A program made the position numbers and the translations under genes. Below, piece by piece: positions 18,554 through 31,586 of a DNA stretch of 47,919 nucleotides. Within the stretch, counting starts at the first letter, position 1; every line of letters begins with the position of its first letter. The notes below the pieces were generated by a model. It was given only the letters and a program-made list of their open reading frames with translations, was not told the DNA's origin and ran no database searches. Source of the stretch: Porphyromonadaceae bacterium H1 (GTDB lineage: Bacteria > Bacteroidota > Bacteroidia > Bacteroidales > Paludibacteraceae); NCBI GenBank assembly GCA_001653155.1, contig BDEJ01000039.1:1-47919 (forward strand), read 5' to 3'.

Positions 18554-19348
18554 TTATTTCTTACTGTAGTATTTCTGAGCTTCCGGGAGCAATGATTTGA
18601 TTTTTGCAATTCGATTGGCATCGGAGGGATGGGTACTCAGCAATTCGAGTCCTTTATCCCCTCCCATAGCCGCCATACGCTCCCAAAAACCCACAGCGGC
18701 AGCCGGATCGTATCCGGCCATGGCCATAAATATAAGGCCCAATTGATCGGCTTCATACTCGTGCGTACGCGAGAAAGGCAATATCACACCCACCTGGCTC
18801 CCTATTCCGTATAAGGTTTTAATACCTGTACGCACAGGAGCTGATTGCTTGGATGAAAGGATATCTGCCAGAGCAGCACCGTATTGAACCATCATATGAT
18901 GGCTTAAGCGCTCGCTGCTGTGCTTGGCAACAGCATGAGCCACCTCATGCCCCATGACTACGGCAATACCTGTTTCATTCTGAGTGACGGGCAAAATTCC
19001 TTCGTAGAAAACGACCTTACCTCCGGGCATGCAAAAAGCATTAACAACATTGCCTTTTACCAAAGAAAACTCCCATGAATACTGAGAAATTTCTTTCTCT
19101 CGCCCATTAGCTAATAAGTAGTTTTCAACAGCCTTGGATATTTTAGCACCGACCTTTTTTACCAAAGCCGTATTGGCTTTGTCCTGTGAAGCGGGTGTAG
19201 ATCCGATAAACTCCCTGTAGTTGGCAGAGCTTAAAGCCAGAACCTCTGAGTCGGGAACAAGCAAAAGCTGCTTACGCCCTGTGAACAATACCGTACTACA
19301 AGCCACAACAACGCAAGACAATACGATGAATACGATTACTTTTTTCAT
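18554..19348 (-). CDS. M48-family zinc metallopeptidase lipoprotein
   Basis: A 264-residue M48 peptidase. A lipoprotein-type signal ends VVAC, so Cys17 is probably lipidated. The zinc site is HEVAH (His134, Glu135, His138) and the third ligand is probably Glu199 in EYEADQLGL. It resembles the LoiP/YcaL/BepA-like periplasmic proteases that handle misfolded outer-membrane proteins. It has no membrane helices apart from the signal. It is 31 bases downstream of the topoisomerase IV gene and 26 upstream of the C1 peptidase gene, so the three are probably co-transcribed. Its specific substrates are unknown. Confidence 0.9.
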   Translation of the reverse strand: MKKVIVFIVLSCVVVACSTVLFTGRKQLLLVPDSEVLALSSANYREFIGSTPASQDKANTALVKKVGAKISKAVENYLLANGREKEISQYSWEFSLVKGNVVNAFCMPGGKVVFYEGILPVTQNETGIAVVMGHEVAHAVAKHSSERLSHHMMVQYGAALADILSSKQSAPVRTGIKTLYGIGSQVGVILPFSRTHEYEADQLGLIFMAMAGYDPAAAVGFWERMAAMGGDKGLELLSTHPSDANRIAKIKSLLPEAQKYYSKK

Positions 19349-19379
19349 ATTATAGATGTTTTAGAGTTTTATCTTCTCT

Positions 19380-22157
19380 TTAAAATAGTGTCATCTGCCC
19401 AGTTATCTCATCATTGAGGCGCTTTTTATCCAAAACCTCTTCTTCCTTCACAGGGAGCGACTCCTGTTCCTGATTTTGCGTATTCGATTCACGCACTTCC
19501 TCTGTATTAGAATCGGAATCATCGTCTTCGTCTTGAAACGCAGTTCCGGATTCTTCACTACGACGACGTAAGGACTCTATTTCGTTGATAGCCTCTACGT
19601 GGTAAGTTGTCAACCTTTTGCCACGAGCTTTAAAACCTTTCACCGCGATAAAACTTTCTGCATCCACAACCAAAGCATCACGATGGGCATCCGATCCGGC
19701 AAAACTGATCTCGAAACGCGGAAACTCCGTATCCGAAAGCAGGACAAGCTCAGATTGAGGATTTTCTCCGACAAAATTCTGCACACGGGCAGTGGCTTCG
19801 AACTGAAAACGTTTTAAATAATAAAAACCTTGGTCGGCATCGAAGAAAATAGCGGTCCAGACTTTCTCGGGAACAAATTTCTCGATACTCAAAATATCCT
19901 TTTCAAAGTGATTCGAGAGATCGAAACCGGTGGTATAGAAGTCACCAGCTGCGGAAACCACCAAAATAACATCCGAGCTTTGAAACTCTCCGAGGAAGTC
20001 GCCGCGACTGTCGTAATTTAAGCGCAGCACATCACGATCAAACCAAACCTCACGCCCTCCAAGAGTAGAGGCTCCCCTTTGCTTGAGCATGATCTTGTGT
20101 ACATCATGCTTGGTAAGAATATTGCCCATCGACTGCCTGCCTTTTATGGCTATGTCGCTAAAATCCTTCTCAAGCAGCAATTTGTTGAGTCGAGGTTTGG
20201 GCTTCAGCGTTACGCGTATCACTTCAGCCTCTGCATTCGGATTGGCCGTGAAATAAACAACCTTTGAGTAAGGAGCTCCTTGTGTAATGTCGTATTCTTT
20301 GTCTCGGGTAATCCCATTTACAGCAAAACGCTTGATGTAGTAAGGACCGGTTTTCCCATGGCGGTACACCGTGTTATAAACAGTACGTTTATCATTCTTT
20401 TTAAACACATTAAGGAATAATATGTTCGTTCCCACGAAAAGCTTCTCTGCCACCCGGACAATTTTATAGCGGCCATCTTTGAAGAAGACAATAACATCGT
20501 CGATATCCGAACAGTTACATACAAATTCGTCTTTTTTCAAAGAAGTTCCGATAAAGCCCTCTTCATAATTAACGTAAAGTTTTTCGTTGGCTTCTACCAC
20601 CTTCGTCGCCACGATGGTTTCGAAGTTTCGGATTTCCGTACGACGTGGAAAATTCTTACCATATTTAGCTTTGAGCCCTTCGTACCAGGCAATGGTGTAG
20701 TCGACAATATGAAGCAAATTCTCTTCCGTTGCAGCTATCTTCTTGCGTAAATCAAGTAAGGTATCGTTGGCTTTATCCGCATCAAATCGAGTAATACGCA
20801 TCATTTTTATTTCGAGCAAACGGAGAATGTCCTCACGCTGAACCGGACGCACCAGGTCTTTTTTAAACGGCTCCAAACGCTTGTCAATATGGGCTATTGC
20901 TTGATCTTGCGAGGCGCTTTCCTCAAATTCCCGGTCTTTGTAAATACGATTCTCGATGAATAGCTTCTCGAGCGACACGAAAAAGAGCTGTTCAAGCAAT
21001 TCTCCTTTCTGTATTTCGAGTTCGAGTTTCAACAGCTGAAGGGTATGATCACAACTTATTTTCAGCATTTCGCTGACTCCCATGAAGCGAGGTTTCTTGT
21101 CGTGTATCACGCAACAGTTAGGCGATATGCTTATCTCACAATCCGTAAAAGCATAAAGCGCATCAATTGTTTTGTCGGAAGAAGCTCCGGCTTGCAAGTG
21201 CACAAGAATCTCGACCTCAGCCGAGGTATTGTCATCCACTTTCCGAATCTTTATCTTACCCTTCTCTCCTGCTTTTATGATGGATTCGATCAATTTTGCC
21301 GTATTCGATCCGTAAGGGATCTCACTTATCACCAAAGTGCGGTTATCCAGTTTGCTAATTTTAGAACGAATCTTCACAGCTCCACCCCGTTCGCCATCGT
21401 TGTAACGACTCACATCAATAGAGCCTCCGGTCTGAAAATCGGGAAAGAGCTTAAAATCCTCTCCTCTCAGGTAAGCGACACAGGCATCCAACAATTCATT
21501 GAAATTATGCGGCAGGATTCGTGAGTTAAGCCCAACGGCAATCCCTTCAACGCCCTGAGCTAAAAGAAGAGGGAATTTAACGGGCAAGGTAACGGGTTCT
21601 TTATTACGCCCATCATAGGATAGCTTCCACTCGGTAGTTTTGGGATTAAATACCGTATCGAGGGCAAATTTCGAGAGGCGCGCTTCGATATAACGTGGAG
21701 CAGCAGCGCCATCACCGGTTAGAATATTCCCCCAGTTCCCCTGGCAGTCAATCAGCAAATCTTTTTGCCCGAGCTGAACCAAAGCATCGCCAATCGATGC
21801 GTCGCCATGAGGGTGAAACTGCATGGTATGTCCCACAATGTTGGCTACCTTATTGTAACGACCGTCATCGAGTCGTTTCATCGAATGAAGAATACGACGC
21901 TGTACAGGTTTCAGTCCATCGTAAATATCAGGAACGGCACGCTCCAATATCACATAAGAGGCATAATCGAGAAACCAGTTCTGATACATCCCTGAAAGGT
22001 GATGTTTGATGGGGTTTTGTGTCACAATAGGACTTCGACTTTCTCCGGACTCCATCACAACTCCGCTCCCGATTCCATCAATTTCATCGGTCTCATCGGG
22101 AGTGATTGCCTCATCACGGTCTTGTTCTTCGTTTTCCTTTAGTTCGTCTACACTCAT
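19380..22157 (-). CDS. parC: DNA topoisomerase IV subunit A
   Basis: A 925-residue type IIA topoisomerase A subunit. An acidic leader (residues 1-45) precedes the breakage-reunion domain, with DGLKPVQRRIL (80-90), HPHGDASIGDALVQLGQ (115-131) and the catalytic Tyr156 in APRYIEARLS. A coiled-coil follows (about 370-480), then a C-terminal beta-propeller-like wrapping region and an acidic tail. The motif set fits the ParC form of Bacteroidota rather than GyrA (no GQRGGKG-like box was seen). With ParE it decatenates sister chromosomes. The frame opens with TTG at 22169, but ATG at 22157 is preferred. A -7 box (22242-22249) lies upstream. ParE is not in the window. Confidence 0.88.
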   Translation of the reverse strand: MSVDELKENEEQDRDEAITPDETDEIDGIGSGVVMESGESRSPIVTQNPIKHHLSGMYQNWFLDYASYVILERAVPDIYDGLKPVQRRILHSMKRLDDGRYNKVANIVGHTMQFHPHGDASIGDALVQLGQKDLLIDCQGNWGNILTGDGAAAPRYIEARLSKFALDTVFNPKTTEWKLSYDGRNKEPVTLPVKFPLLLAQGVEGIAVGLNSRILPHNFNELLDACVAYLRGEDFKLFPDFQTGGSIDVSRYNDGERGGAVKIRSKISKLDNRTLVISEIPYGSNTAKLIESIIKAGEKGKIKIRKVDDNTSAEVEILVHLQAGASSDKTIDALYAFTDCEISISPNCCVIHDKKPRFMGVSEMLKISCDHTLQLLKLELEIQKGELLEQLFFVSLEKLFIENRIYKDREFEESASQDQAIAHIDKRLEPFKKDLVRPVQREDILRLLEIKMMRITRFDADKANDTLLDLRKKIAATEENLLHIVDYTIAWYEGLKAKYGKNFPRRTEIRNFETIVATKVVEANEKLYVNYEEGFIGTSLKKDEFVCNCSDIDDVIVFFKDGRYKIVRVAEKLFVGTNILFLNVFKKNDKRTVYNTVYRHGKTGPYYIKRFAVNGITRDKEYDITQGAPYSKVVYFTANPNAEAEVIRVTLKPKPRLNKLLLEKDFSDIAIKGRQSMGNILTKHDVHKIMLKQRGASTLGGREVWFDRDVLRLNYDSRGDFLGEFQSSDVILVVSAAGDFYTTGFDLSNHFEKDILSIEKFVPEKVWTAIFFDADQGFYYLKRFQFEATARVQNFVGENPQSELVLLSDTEFPRFEISFAGSDAHRDALVVDAESFIAVKGFKARGKRLTTYHVEAINEIESLRRRSEESGTAFQDEDDDSDSNTEEVRESNTQNQEQESLPVKEEEVLDKKRLNDEITGQMTLF

Positions 22158-22241
22158 TATTCGTTTCAATAAAAGCTATGAATTGGGGAAATCCACAGGT
22201 AGCGTGGCAGAGCCTTTCCGGAGAAAAGCTTTTCCCGACTG

Positions 22242-22249
22242 CAAAGATA
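22242..22249 (-). promoter_or_regulatory. -7 box of parC
   Basis: TATCTTTG on the minus strand, followed by GC; transcript start near 22235, about 78 bases upstream of the parC ATG. The downstream peptidase genes are close enough to share it. Confidence 0.55.
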
Positions 22250-22381
22250 CAAAAATGTCCGGGGGAGAATGTTTAAAATCACAATTATGACCGACAAAAT
22301 TCTCCACTATCAATCCAAACAGATAGACTGAAAAAACGCAATCCGCTCTTTGGATTCGAAACAGAATAAAAATCGACTAGC

Positions 22382-22934
22382 TTATAAGCGAGCAGCATCA
22401 GATGCTATTTCAAGGAGTCTTGTAAGTGTATTCCGGTTACGAGTAGTCATCGTAATATCCAATTTCTTTTCCAAGAAATTATTGTTCAGTTTGGAGCGAG
22501 AGGCGTCTTTAGGCAAATACATGTAACAGGCTTTAGTTGTATAGGCAAAACACTCTTTACAACAGTCATAATCAGTGATAACTTGAGCTTTAGACAAAGG
22601 AATCTCCTGATTAGAAAGAGAGTAAAAAATGCGAGAAATATCATAGCCTTCTTCCGTAAAAGGATTTTCACAAAGCACATCATGAATTTCCCGAGCTCTC
22701 TTCACAATCACCGACAAGTCGGCATGAATATGCTCCCGGATGAGATTCTGAATCTTTTCACTAACAGCGGAGGGAGGTAAATCCGTTTCTAAAACAAGAT
22801 TCCCCGTTTGAATATAGCTTCTGACCTTCCTAAATCCATCATTTTCCAAGACCTCTCTCCAAAAATGCCATTTGGGGAATGCGGTTTCTTCCTTTGGGCA
22901 TTACGCCTCGTAGCAAAACGATATAAGTATTCAT
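22382..22934 (-). pseudogene. DUF1697 gene broken by a one-base frameshift
   Basis: The first part, from ATG at 22934, reads MNTYIVLLRGVMPKGRNRIP and so on, the normal DUF1697 N-terminus, then hits a stop about 31 codons in. The rest, in another frame, reads REVLENDGFRKVRSYIQTGN from about 22860 and continues to the normal C-terminus at 22382. Removing one base from the A5 run at 22861-22865 (T5 on the coding strand) joins both parts into a 183-residue protein of family length. The function of DUF1697 proteins is unknown. An open frame from TTG at 22849 gives a 155-residue truncated product; whether it is made is unclear. Either a real mutation or a sequencing error at the homopolymer explains this. 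Confidence 0.8.
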
Positions 22935-23247
22935 TCTTTATTGCTGTTCGGAGTCCTGCATGAACCGACAGTGTTATAGGGGTCTTGAATAGGAAAACAA
23001 TTAGAAAATTCTCTATTCAATCGATATTTTCATCCTCTTAGCGAGTCTCTGCTCTAGTTCTAAGGGCATAAAATTATATCCAAAGGATTCTTACTTAGAG
23101 GCAAGAAAGCGTTTGTACAAACACTTCGTTTTAATCAAAGATTTTCTAAAATTTACTATCTAACAAGAGCAGCATTCCCCTTGAGTACGCTCTATGCATG
23201 AACAACTGATATGAAGCTTGTTTGCTTCATATCAGTTGTTTCGAATG
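22935..23247. other. Intergenic region, one hairpin only
   Basis: 313 bases between the frameshifted DUF1697 gene and the end of the beta-galactosidase gene. The only structure I see is the 17-bp inverted repeat at 23201-23240. No reading frame, promoter box or repeat of note is visible in 22935-23200. Confidence 0.5.
23201..23240 (-). terminator. Hairpin downstream of beta-galactosidase gene
   Basis: A perfect 17-bp stem (23201-23217 with 23224-23240; core CTGATATGAAGC) and 6-base loop, 8 bases past the lacZ stop. No T-tract follows on the minus strand, so it may be a weak terminator or an mRNA 3'-end stabiliser. Confidence 0.7.
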
Positions 23248-26406
<3,159 letters not shown>

Positions 26407-26446
26407 TCAGGTATTATAATTCTAAGGAAGATTTAAGGTTAGGAAG

Positions 26447-26487
26447 CGTGAATGCAGCAAATCCAATAAGGAGAAGCTGCGTTCACG
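26447..26487. repeat. Inverted repeat between alkaline phosphatase and beta-galactosidase genes
   Basis: CGTGAATGCAGC (26447-26458) pairs with GCTGCGTTCACG (26476-26487) with a single mismatch, loop 17. It lies between the stop of the alkaline phosphatase gene (26530) and the start of lacZ (26361). No T-tract follows in the transcribed direction, so it could be a processing signal or a weak terminator. Confidence 0.55.
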
Positions 26488-26529
26488 GATTCTTATAACT
26501 ATATCAACTTAAGAGTTTAACAAAAGAAG

Positions 26530-28203
26530 TTATTTGCTGTTTTTTTTCGAAACAGGTAAGAAGTGGTTTGCTAACTCGACAGGGAGATAGAATGTGTCGT
26601 TCTTATCAATATAAACTACCACGGATTTCAAGGCAATCTCCTTACCATCAAGATAAACAATGGATTTAAACGCAGGAACTTTGAGAGTCCGCTTGCCTTT
26701 CTTCACAATCAGTACGGGAGTATTGGGAGTTGTTTTATCGATCGAGTAGTTGAGGCCTTTGAAAACCTCACTGTGCTTGGCAAACAAGCGATCCGTAAGC
26801 GTATTCATCGGTGTTTTTAATCCGGAAGCAGCATACATATAGTTATGCAAATCGATGTTTGTACTCATTCCAATCGGTACCTGACCTTTGGGATGATAAA
26901 CAGCAAGAAAGACATCTTCGCCCGTATGCCCACCGGTAGTAAAGCCAAAATATGTATGGGAATTCATGATTTTAACAATACTCGAGGCCATATTCACACT
27001 GTTATTCACCTTCATATAATCGCTTTCGTGATAATTCTTAGAACTCATCAGCAGATCAAACTCTTTGTCTGTCAAATCAATATCGGTATAACGTTTGAAA
27101 ATAGGACGTAAAGAATCAGGTTTCACCTTTAATAAAATTTCCTCAAGCCCGGAAGATGTTTTCCGATATTTTGACACAGTACCAAATAGGTCTGTAAGCG
27201 ATGCTGTTGCATATTTTTTCCCTCTTACTCCCACGGTGAATCCACTGTTTCCATGATCCGGAACAACAACAACAGTCGTATTACCGTCTTTCTTGGCAAA
27301 ATCAAGAGCAACTTCGACAGCTTTATCAAAAGCAATGAATTCCGTAATACAGCCGATGGCATCGTTCGAGTGTGCCGCATAATCGACCTTACTACCTTCT
27401 ACCATAAGGAAAAAACCGTTTTCATTTTTAGACAAGCGGCTGATGGCTTTTCGGGTCATCTCGGCCAGAGAAGGGATTTTTGTTGTATCAGCATCCAAAT
27501 CGAAAGGTAAAGCATTTTGAGCAAATAAAGCCCACAGTTTCCCATCTCCCTCAAAATCGCGGAAAGCTTTCAAGTCATTTTCAATAAAAGTCGTTCCATT
27601 TCTACGGAAATGTTCTCTCATATCATCGGTCACATGGGCTGTTCCTCCTCCGAAAACGACATCCAGGTTATTATATGCAATCTGCGGAGCAAGATATTCA
27701 TATTTTTTTCGATCGTAATGATGGGAGGAACAGTCAGCGGGTGTGGCATGAGGGAACTCTACGGTAACAACCAAGCCTGTTGCTTTCTTTTGTTCATACT
27801 TCATTGCCTCCAACAGGGTAACTTGAGGCTGGTAGCTTCTCGTACTGTCAAGTTGAACCATATCGTTAAGGGGATCTACCACAGGATACATAGCTATATT
27901 CCCGGCTCTGGCGGGAATACCGGTCACATAGCAAGAGGTAGTAGGTGCCGAATCTCCGATAGGCGCATTTATCGAGTAGGTTTTTACCGTGCCACAGATA
28001 TGGGGATCGATAGCTAAATTAGTGGCTTTCTTATTGAAAATCTGATAATAGCGAGAAGCCGAAATAACTCCCATAGAGGTACCGTCAGGAATTAATAAAA
28101 TAATATTTTTTGTCGGACTTACAACATCTTTCCGCTTTTGGGAATAAGACGCAGATGCAAATAAAAAAAGAAATGCAAAGAATGATAAAATCGTTTTTTT
28201 CAT
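26530..28203 (-). CDS. Periplasmic alkaline phosphatase
   Basis: A 557-residue PhoA-superfamily phosphatase. A signal peptide starts at the ATG at 28203 (MKKTILSFFAFLFLFASASYS). Catalytic motifs in order: the first metal Asp in LLIPDGTSMG, the nucleophile in GDSAPTTSCYVTG (Ser after Asp), metal ligands in VEGSKVDYAAHSNDA and VVVPDHGNSG, and the late His in TGGHTGEDVFLAVY. It hydrolyses phosphomonoesters to release phosphate in the periplasm. The longer frame with MVLENRLAGL reads beyond the natural signal peptide and is not used. The C-terminal portion (about 490-557) has a copper amine oxidase-like fold, seen often in Bacteroidota alkaline phosphatases. No Pho-box was identified. Confidence 0.9.
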   Translation of the reverse strand: MKKTILSFFAFLFLFASASYSQKRKDVVSPTKNIILLIPDGTSMGVISASRYYQIFNKKATNLAIDPHICGTVKTYSINAPIGDSAPTTSCYVTGIPARAGNIAMYPVVDPLNDMVQLDSTRSYQPQVTLLEAMKYEQKKATGLVVTVEFPHATPADCSSHHYDRKKYEYLAPQIAYNNLDVVFGGGTAHVTDDMREHFRRNGTTFIENDLKAFRDFEGDGKLWALFAQNALPFDLDADTTKIPSLAEMTRKAISRLSKNENGFFLMVEGSKVDYAAHSNDAIGCITEFIAFDKAVEVALDFAKKDGNTTVVVVPDHGNSGFTVGVRGKKYATASLTDLFGTVSKYRKTSSGLEEILLKVKPDSLRPIFKRYTDIDLTDKEFDLLMSSKNYHESDYMKVNNSVNMASSIVKIMNSHTYFGFTTGGHTGEDVFLAVYHPKGQVPIGMSTNIDLHNYMYAASGLKTPMNTLTDRLFAKHSEVFKGLNYSIDKTTPNTPVLIVKKGKRTLKVPAFKSIVYLDGKEIALKSVVVYIDKNDTFYLPVELANHFLPVSKKNSK

Positions 28204-28273
28204 AATACTTACGTGTTTTACAGCTCTCAAACCGGCAAGGCGATTCTCTAAAACCAACTTGAAAGCTTAGTTA

Positions 28274-30886
28274 TTATTTTCCGTTAATTATTCGTTTTAT
28301 ATCGTTCAACTTATTCAAAGCTTCAACGGGAGTTAGGTTATTTACATCTAAATTCCTGATTTCATCGCGTATTTGTTCCAAAACCGGATCATCCAGACGA
28401 AAGAAGCTGAGCTGCAGTCCTTCTCGCTGGGAGGCAATGTCTGAGACAGGTTTTGCAATCCCCGACTGGCGGTTGTCGGATTCAAGCTGCTTCAGAATCT
28501 TTTCAGCCCTCTTTACAATGCTTTGGGGCATTCCGGCCATTTTAGCAACATGAATACCAAAGCTATGTTCGCTGCCACCACGCTCCAGTTTGCGCAAAAA
28601 AATAACCTTTTTATCGATCTCTTTCACCGAAACATTAAAGTTTTTTATCCGGTTGAAAGATTTTTCCATCTCATTTAACTCATGATAGTGAGTTGCAAAA
28701 AGAGTTTTAGCTTTGAAAGAAGGATGTTCGTGTATATATTCTACAATAGCCCAAGCAATAGAAATTCCATCATAAGTACTTGTTCCGCGACCAAGCTCAT
28801 CAAAAAGCACCAAGCTGCGTTCCGATAAATTGTTGAGAATGCTTGATGCTTCATTCATTTCAACCATAAAAGTCGACTCACCTAAAGAAATATTATCGCT
28901 AGCACCTACCCGGGTAAAAATTTTGTCAACAACTCCAATCCGAGCACTTTGAGCCGGAACAAAACAGCCTATTTGTGCCATCAAGGTAATCAAAGCCGTC
29001 TGTCGAAGCAAAGCGGACTTACCGGACATATTGGGCCCCGTAATAATAATAACCTGCTGTTTATCATCGTCTAAATAGACATCATTGGCAATGTAGTTTT
29101 CTCCCGGAGGCAACTGTCTTTCTATAACCGGATGCCGCCCTTGCTTAATATCAAGTATTCGACTCTCATCTATTTGTGGACGGACGTATTTATTTTCAGC
29201 TGACACCTTCGTAAAAGAGAGCAAGCAATCGAGCTGTGCAATCAGATTAGAATTTAATTGAACAGCTGGAATATATTCCGAGAGACTGATTACAAGATCA
29301 TTAAACAAACGAGTTTCGATAGACAGAATCTTTTCCTCCGCTCCTAAAATTTTTTCTTCGTACTCTTTAAGTTCCTGTGTAATATAACGTTCCGCATTAA
29401 CGAGAGTTTGCTTTCGTATCCAAGATTCCGGCACCTTATCTTTATGGGCATTACGGACTTCAATGTAATAACCAAATACATTATTGAAGCTGATCTTCAG
29501 ACTTGGTATGCCGGTATTCTCGCTTTCTCGTTCCTGTATTTTTTGTAAATAGTTTTTTCCGGAACTCGACAAACTCCGAAGCTCATCAAGCTCATCGCTA
29601 ACTCCACTACGAATTACAGCTCCCCTATTAAGCATTACAGGCGGATCATTTTCGATCTCCCTATGTATCTTTTCGGATATCAAGGGACAAGCATTAAGTT
29701 GTTCGGCTATTTTTTGAAGATAAGGATTCTCACTTTGCGTACAAGCTTGCTTGATGGGCTCTATAGCCTTCAAGGCAACCTTCAGTTGTACCACCTCGCG
29801 AGGATTAATGCGCCCAACGGCAACTTTCGATATGATACGCTCCAAATCGCCTATAAGGCTTATATGCTGTTCAAGTAGTTTCCGAATCTCCGGAGTTTTA
29901 AAGAAATATTCGACGACACTTAGGCGCTCTTCGATAGGCTTCATGTCTTTTAAAGGAAAAGCGACCCAGCGTCGCATCAATCGGGCTCCCATAGGACTAA
30001 TCGTCCGATCAATAATATCAACCAAGGTACGCCCCCCTTCGTTCATCGACCCATAAAGTTCAAGGCTACGAACCGTAAAACGATCCAGCCAAACATAGTG
30101 TTCCTCTTCTATTCGAGAAAGCTTTGTTATATGCCCGGTTTGAGTATGATGCGTAATATCGAGATAATGCAAAATACTCCCGGCGGCTACCACGGCATGA
30201 GGGAGCTTGTCCACGCCAAAACCTTTCAGGTTTAAGGTTTCAAATTGCTTTACCAAACGCTCTTGCGCCGAGTCAGAAGAGAAAGCCCAATCTTCTAAAG
30301 CGTATGTAAAATATTTGTTTCCAAAAAGATTTTCAAAATCCTTCCGTTTGCTTCGGTCGAAAAGCACCTCTTTCGGAGCAAAACTATTTAATAGTTTATC
30401 GACGTACTCGACCTCTCCCTCACCGACAAGAAACTCACCTGTAGAAATATCCAAAAAAGCGATACCAATCAGACTTTTCGTTATATGAACACTTGCTAAG
30501 AAATTGTTTTCCTTAAAGTTATAGGTAGTGTCGTTGTAGGAGACCCCGGGGGTAACCAGCTCAGTAACTCCTCTTTTTACAATTTTCTTTGTCAATTTCG
30601 GATCCTCAAGCTGGTCGCAAATAGCAACACGCAGGCCGGCGCGTACCAGTTTAGGAAGATAGGTATCAAGGGCATGATGAGGGAATCCGGCTAATTCTAC
30701 AGTTTTTGCAGAGCCATTAGCCCGACGCGTAAGCGTAATACCCAATACATTGGAAGCCAGAATCGCATCATCTGAAAAAGTTTCATAAAAATCGCCACAA
30801 CGAAACAGCAATACCGCATCAGGATATTGAGCTTTAATATCGTTATATTGCTTCATCAGAGGGGTTTCTACCACATCTTTGGCCAT
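28274..30886 (-). CDS. mutS: DNA mismatch repair protein MutS
   Basis: An 870-residue MutS. The N-terminal mismatch-recognition domain has GDFYETF (Phe33 and Glu35 are the mismatch wedge). The connector, lever and clamp domains follow. The ATPase domain has Walker [14 protein letters not shown] near residue 617, Walker [13 protein letters not shown] and the dimer signature ATHYHEL. The C-terminal tail resembles the tetramerisation region. With MutL it starts repair of replication mismatches. The start and length match the family. It has its own promoter box (30951-30958) and a 70-base gap from the alkaline phosphatase ATG, so it is probably monocistronic or the head of a short unit. MutL is not in the window. 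Confidence 0.96.
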   Translation of the reverse strand: MAKDVVETPLMKQYNDIKAQYPDAVLLFRCGDFYETFSDDAILASNVLGITLTRRANGSAKTVELAGFPHHALDTYLPKLVRAGLRVAICDQLEDPKLTKKIVKRGVTELVTPGVSYNDTTYNFKENNFLASVHITKSLIGIAFLDISTGEFLVGEGEVEYVDKLLNSFAPKEVLFDRSKRKDFENLFGNKYFTYALEDWAFSSDSAQERLVKQFETLNLKGFGVDKLPHAVVAAGSILHYLDITHHTQTGHITKLSRIEEEHYVWLDRFTVRSLELYGSMNEGGRTLVDIIDRTISPMGARLMRRWVAFPLKDMKPIEERLSVVEYFFKTPEIRKLLEQHISLIGDLERIISKVAVGRINPREVVQLKVALKAIEPIKQACTQSENPYLQKIAEQLNACPLISEKIHREIENDPPVMLNRGAVIRSGVSDELDELRSLSSSGKNYLQKIQERESENTGIPSLKISFNNVFGYYIEVRNAHKDKVPESWIRKQTLVNAERYITQELKEYEEKILGAEEKILSIETRLFNDLVISLSEYIPAVQLNSNLIAQLDCLLSFTKVSAENKYVRPQIDESRILDIKQGRHPVIERQLPPGENYIANDVYLDDDKQQVIIITGPNMSGKSALLRQTALITLMAQIGCFVPAQSARIGVVDKIFTRVGASDNISLGESTFMVEMNEASSILNNLSERSLVLFDELGRGTSTYDGISIAWAIVEYIHEHPSFKAKTLFATHYHELNEMEKSFNRIKNFNVSVKEIDKKVIFLRKLERGGSEHSFGIHVAKMAGMPQSIVKRAEKILKQLESDNRQSGIAKPVSDIASQREGLQLSFFRLDDPVLEQIRDEIRNLDVNNLTPVEALNKLNDIKRIINGK

Positions 30887-30950
30887 AAGAACTGTAAAAA
30901 ATGAGCGTTAGAGACTCTTTCTTTATATCCGCTCGAAAAGGTTAAAGGAA

Positions 30951-30958
30951 CAAAAGTA
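30951..30958 (-). promoter_or_regulatory. -7 box of mutS
   Basis: TACTTTTG on the minus strand; transcript start near 30944, about 58 bases upstream of the mutS ATG. Confidence 0.5.
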
Positions 30959-31081
30959 CATGATTTTCGGGAGAAATAAAACCTCCATCAAGTAAAAGCC
31001 TTGTTAATAAATGCAACAAGAAGCAGCTCGAAACAAAACAAGAGGAGACAAGGAAGAAGTAACAAACTCCCCGATACTCTA

Positions 31082-31498
31082 TCACAAAGCAAGCTTCAGC
31101 CGCCGCCCACCATCATCAAGAACTTCAAGGTCAACAAAAACAGTAAAGTCGGGAAGAATAGCGGCAATCTTTTCCGGCCATTCGATGAAACAGAGAGAGC
31201 CGCTGTATAAATATTCTTCAGCTCCAAAGTCAAGGGCTTCTTGGATTTTATTGATTCGATAGCAATCAAAATGGTATATGCTTTGCCCGTCGGCCGCCTC
31301 GTACTCGTTTATAATCGAAAAAGTAGGACTATTTACCGTTTGCTCAACACCCAGCTCCTCACAAACAGCTTTTATAAAAGTAGTCTTACCGGCTCCCATA
31401 CTTCCATTAAATGCAAATACCTTTCGATCTCCAAGCTTGCGTATAAAATCGCGGGCAGCAGATTTAATGCAGTCTAAATTTGCAATGTCAATATTCAT
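31082..31498 (-). CDS. tsaE: tRNA threonylcarbamoyladenosine biosynthesis ATPase TsaE
   Basis: A 138-residue TsaE (YjeE). It has Walker [12 protein letters not shown] (residues 31-41), the switch-like [10 protein letters not shown] (about 58-67) and the conserved YHFDCYRI and FIEWPEKI motifs. With TsaB and TsaD it makes the t6A modification at position 37 of tRNAs that decode ANN codons. The length is normal for the family. Upstream (31499-31586) is a short gap to uvrC; downstream a 195-base gap holds the mutS promoter. It is on the same strand as uvrC and mutS. TsaB and TsaD are not in the window. Confidence 0.95.
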   Translation of the reverse strand: MNIDIANLDCIKSAARDFIRKLGDRKVFAFNGSMGAGKTTFIKAVCEELGVEQTVNSPTFSIINEYEAADGQSIYHFDCYRINKIQEALDFGAEEYLYSGSLCFIEWPEKIAAILPDFTVFVDLEVLDDGGRRLKLAL

Positions 31499-31586
31499 AA
31501 ATTATAATGTTTTTTTACGATACATACAGTTTGTTTCTCTGTCATATTCCTGTGAAGAAATACGGAAGCATTCAAATATCCAAATC

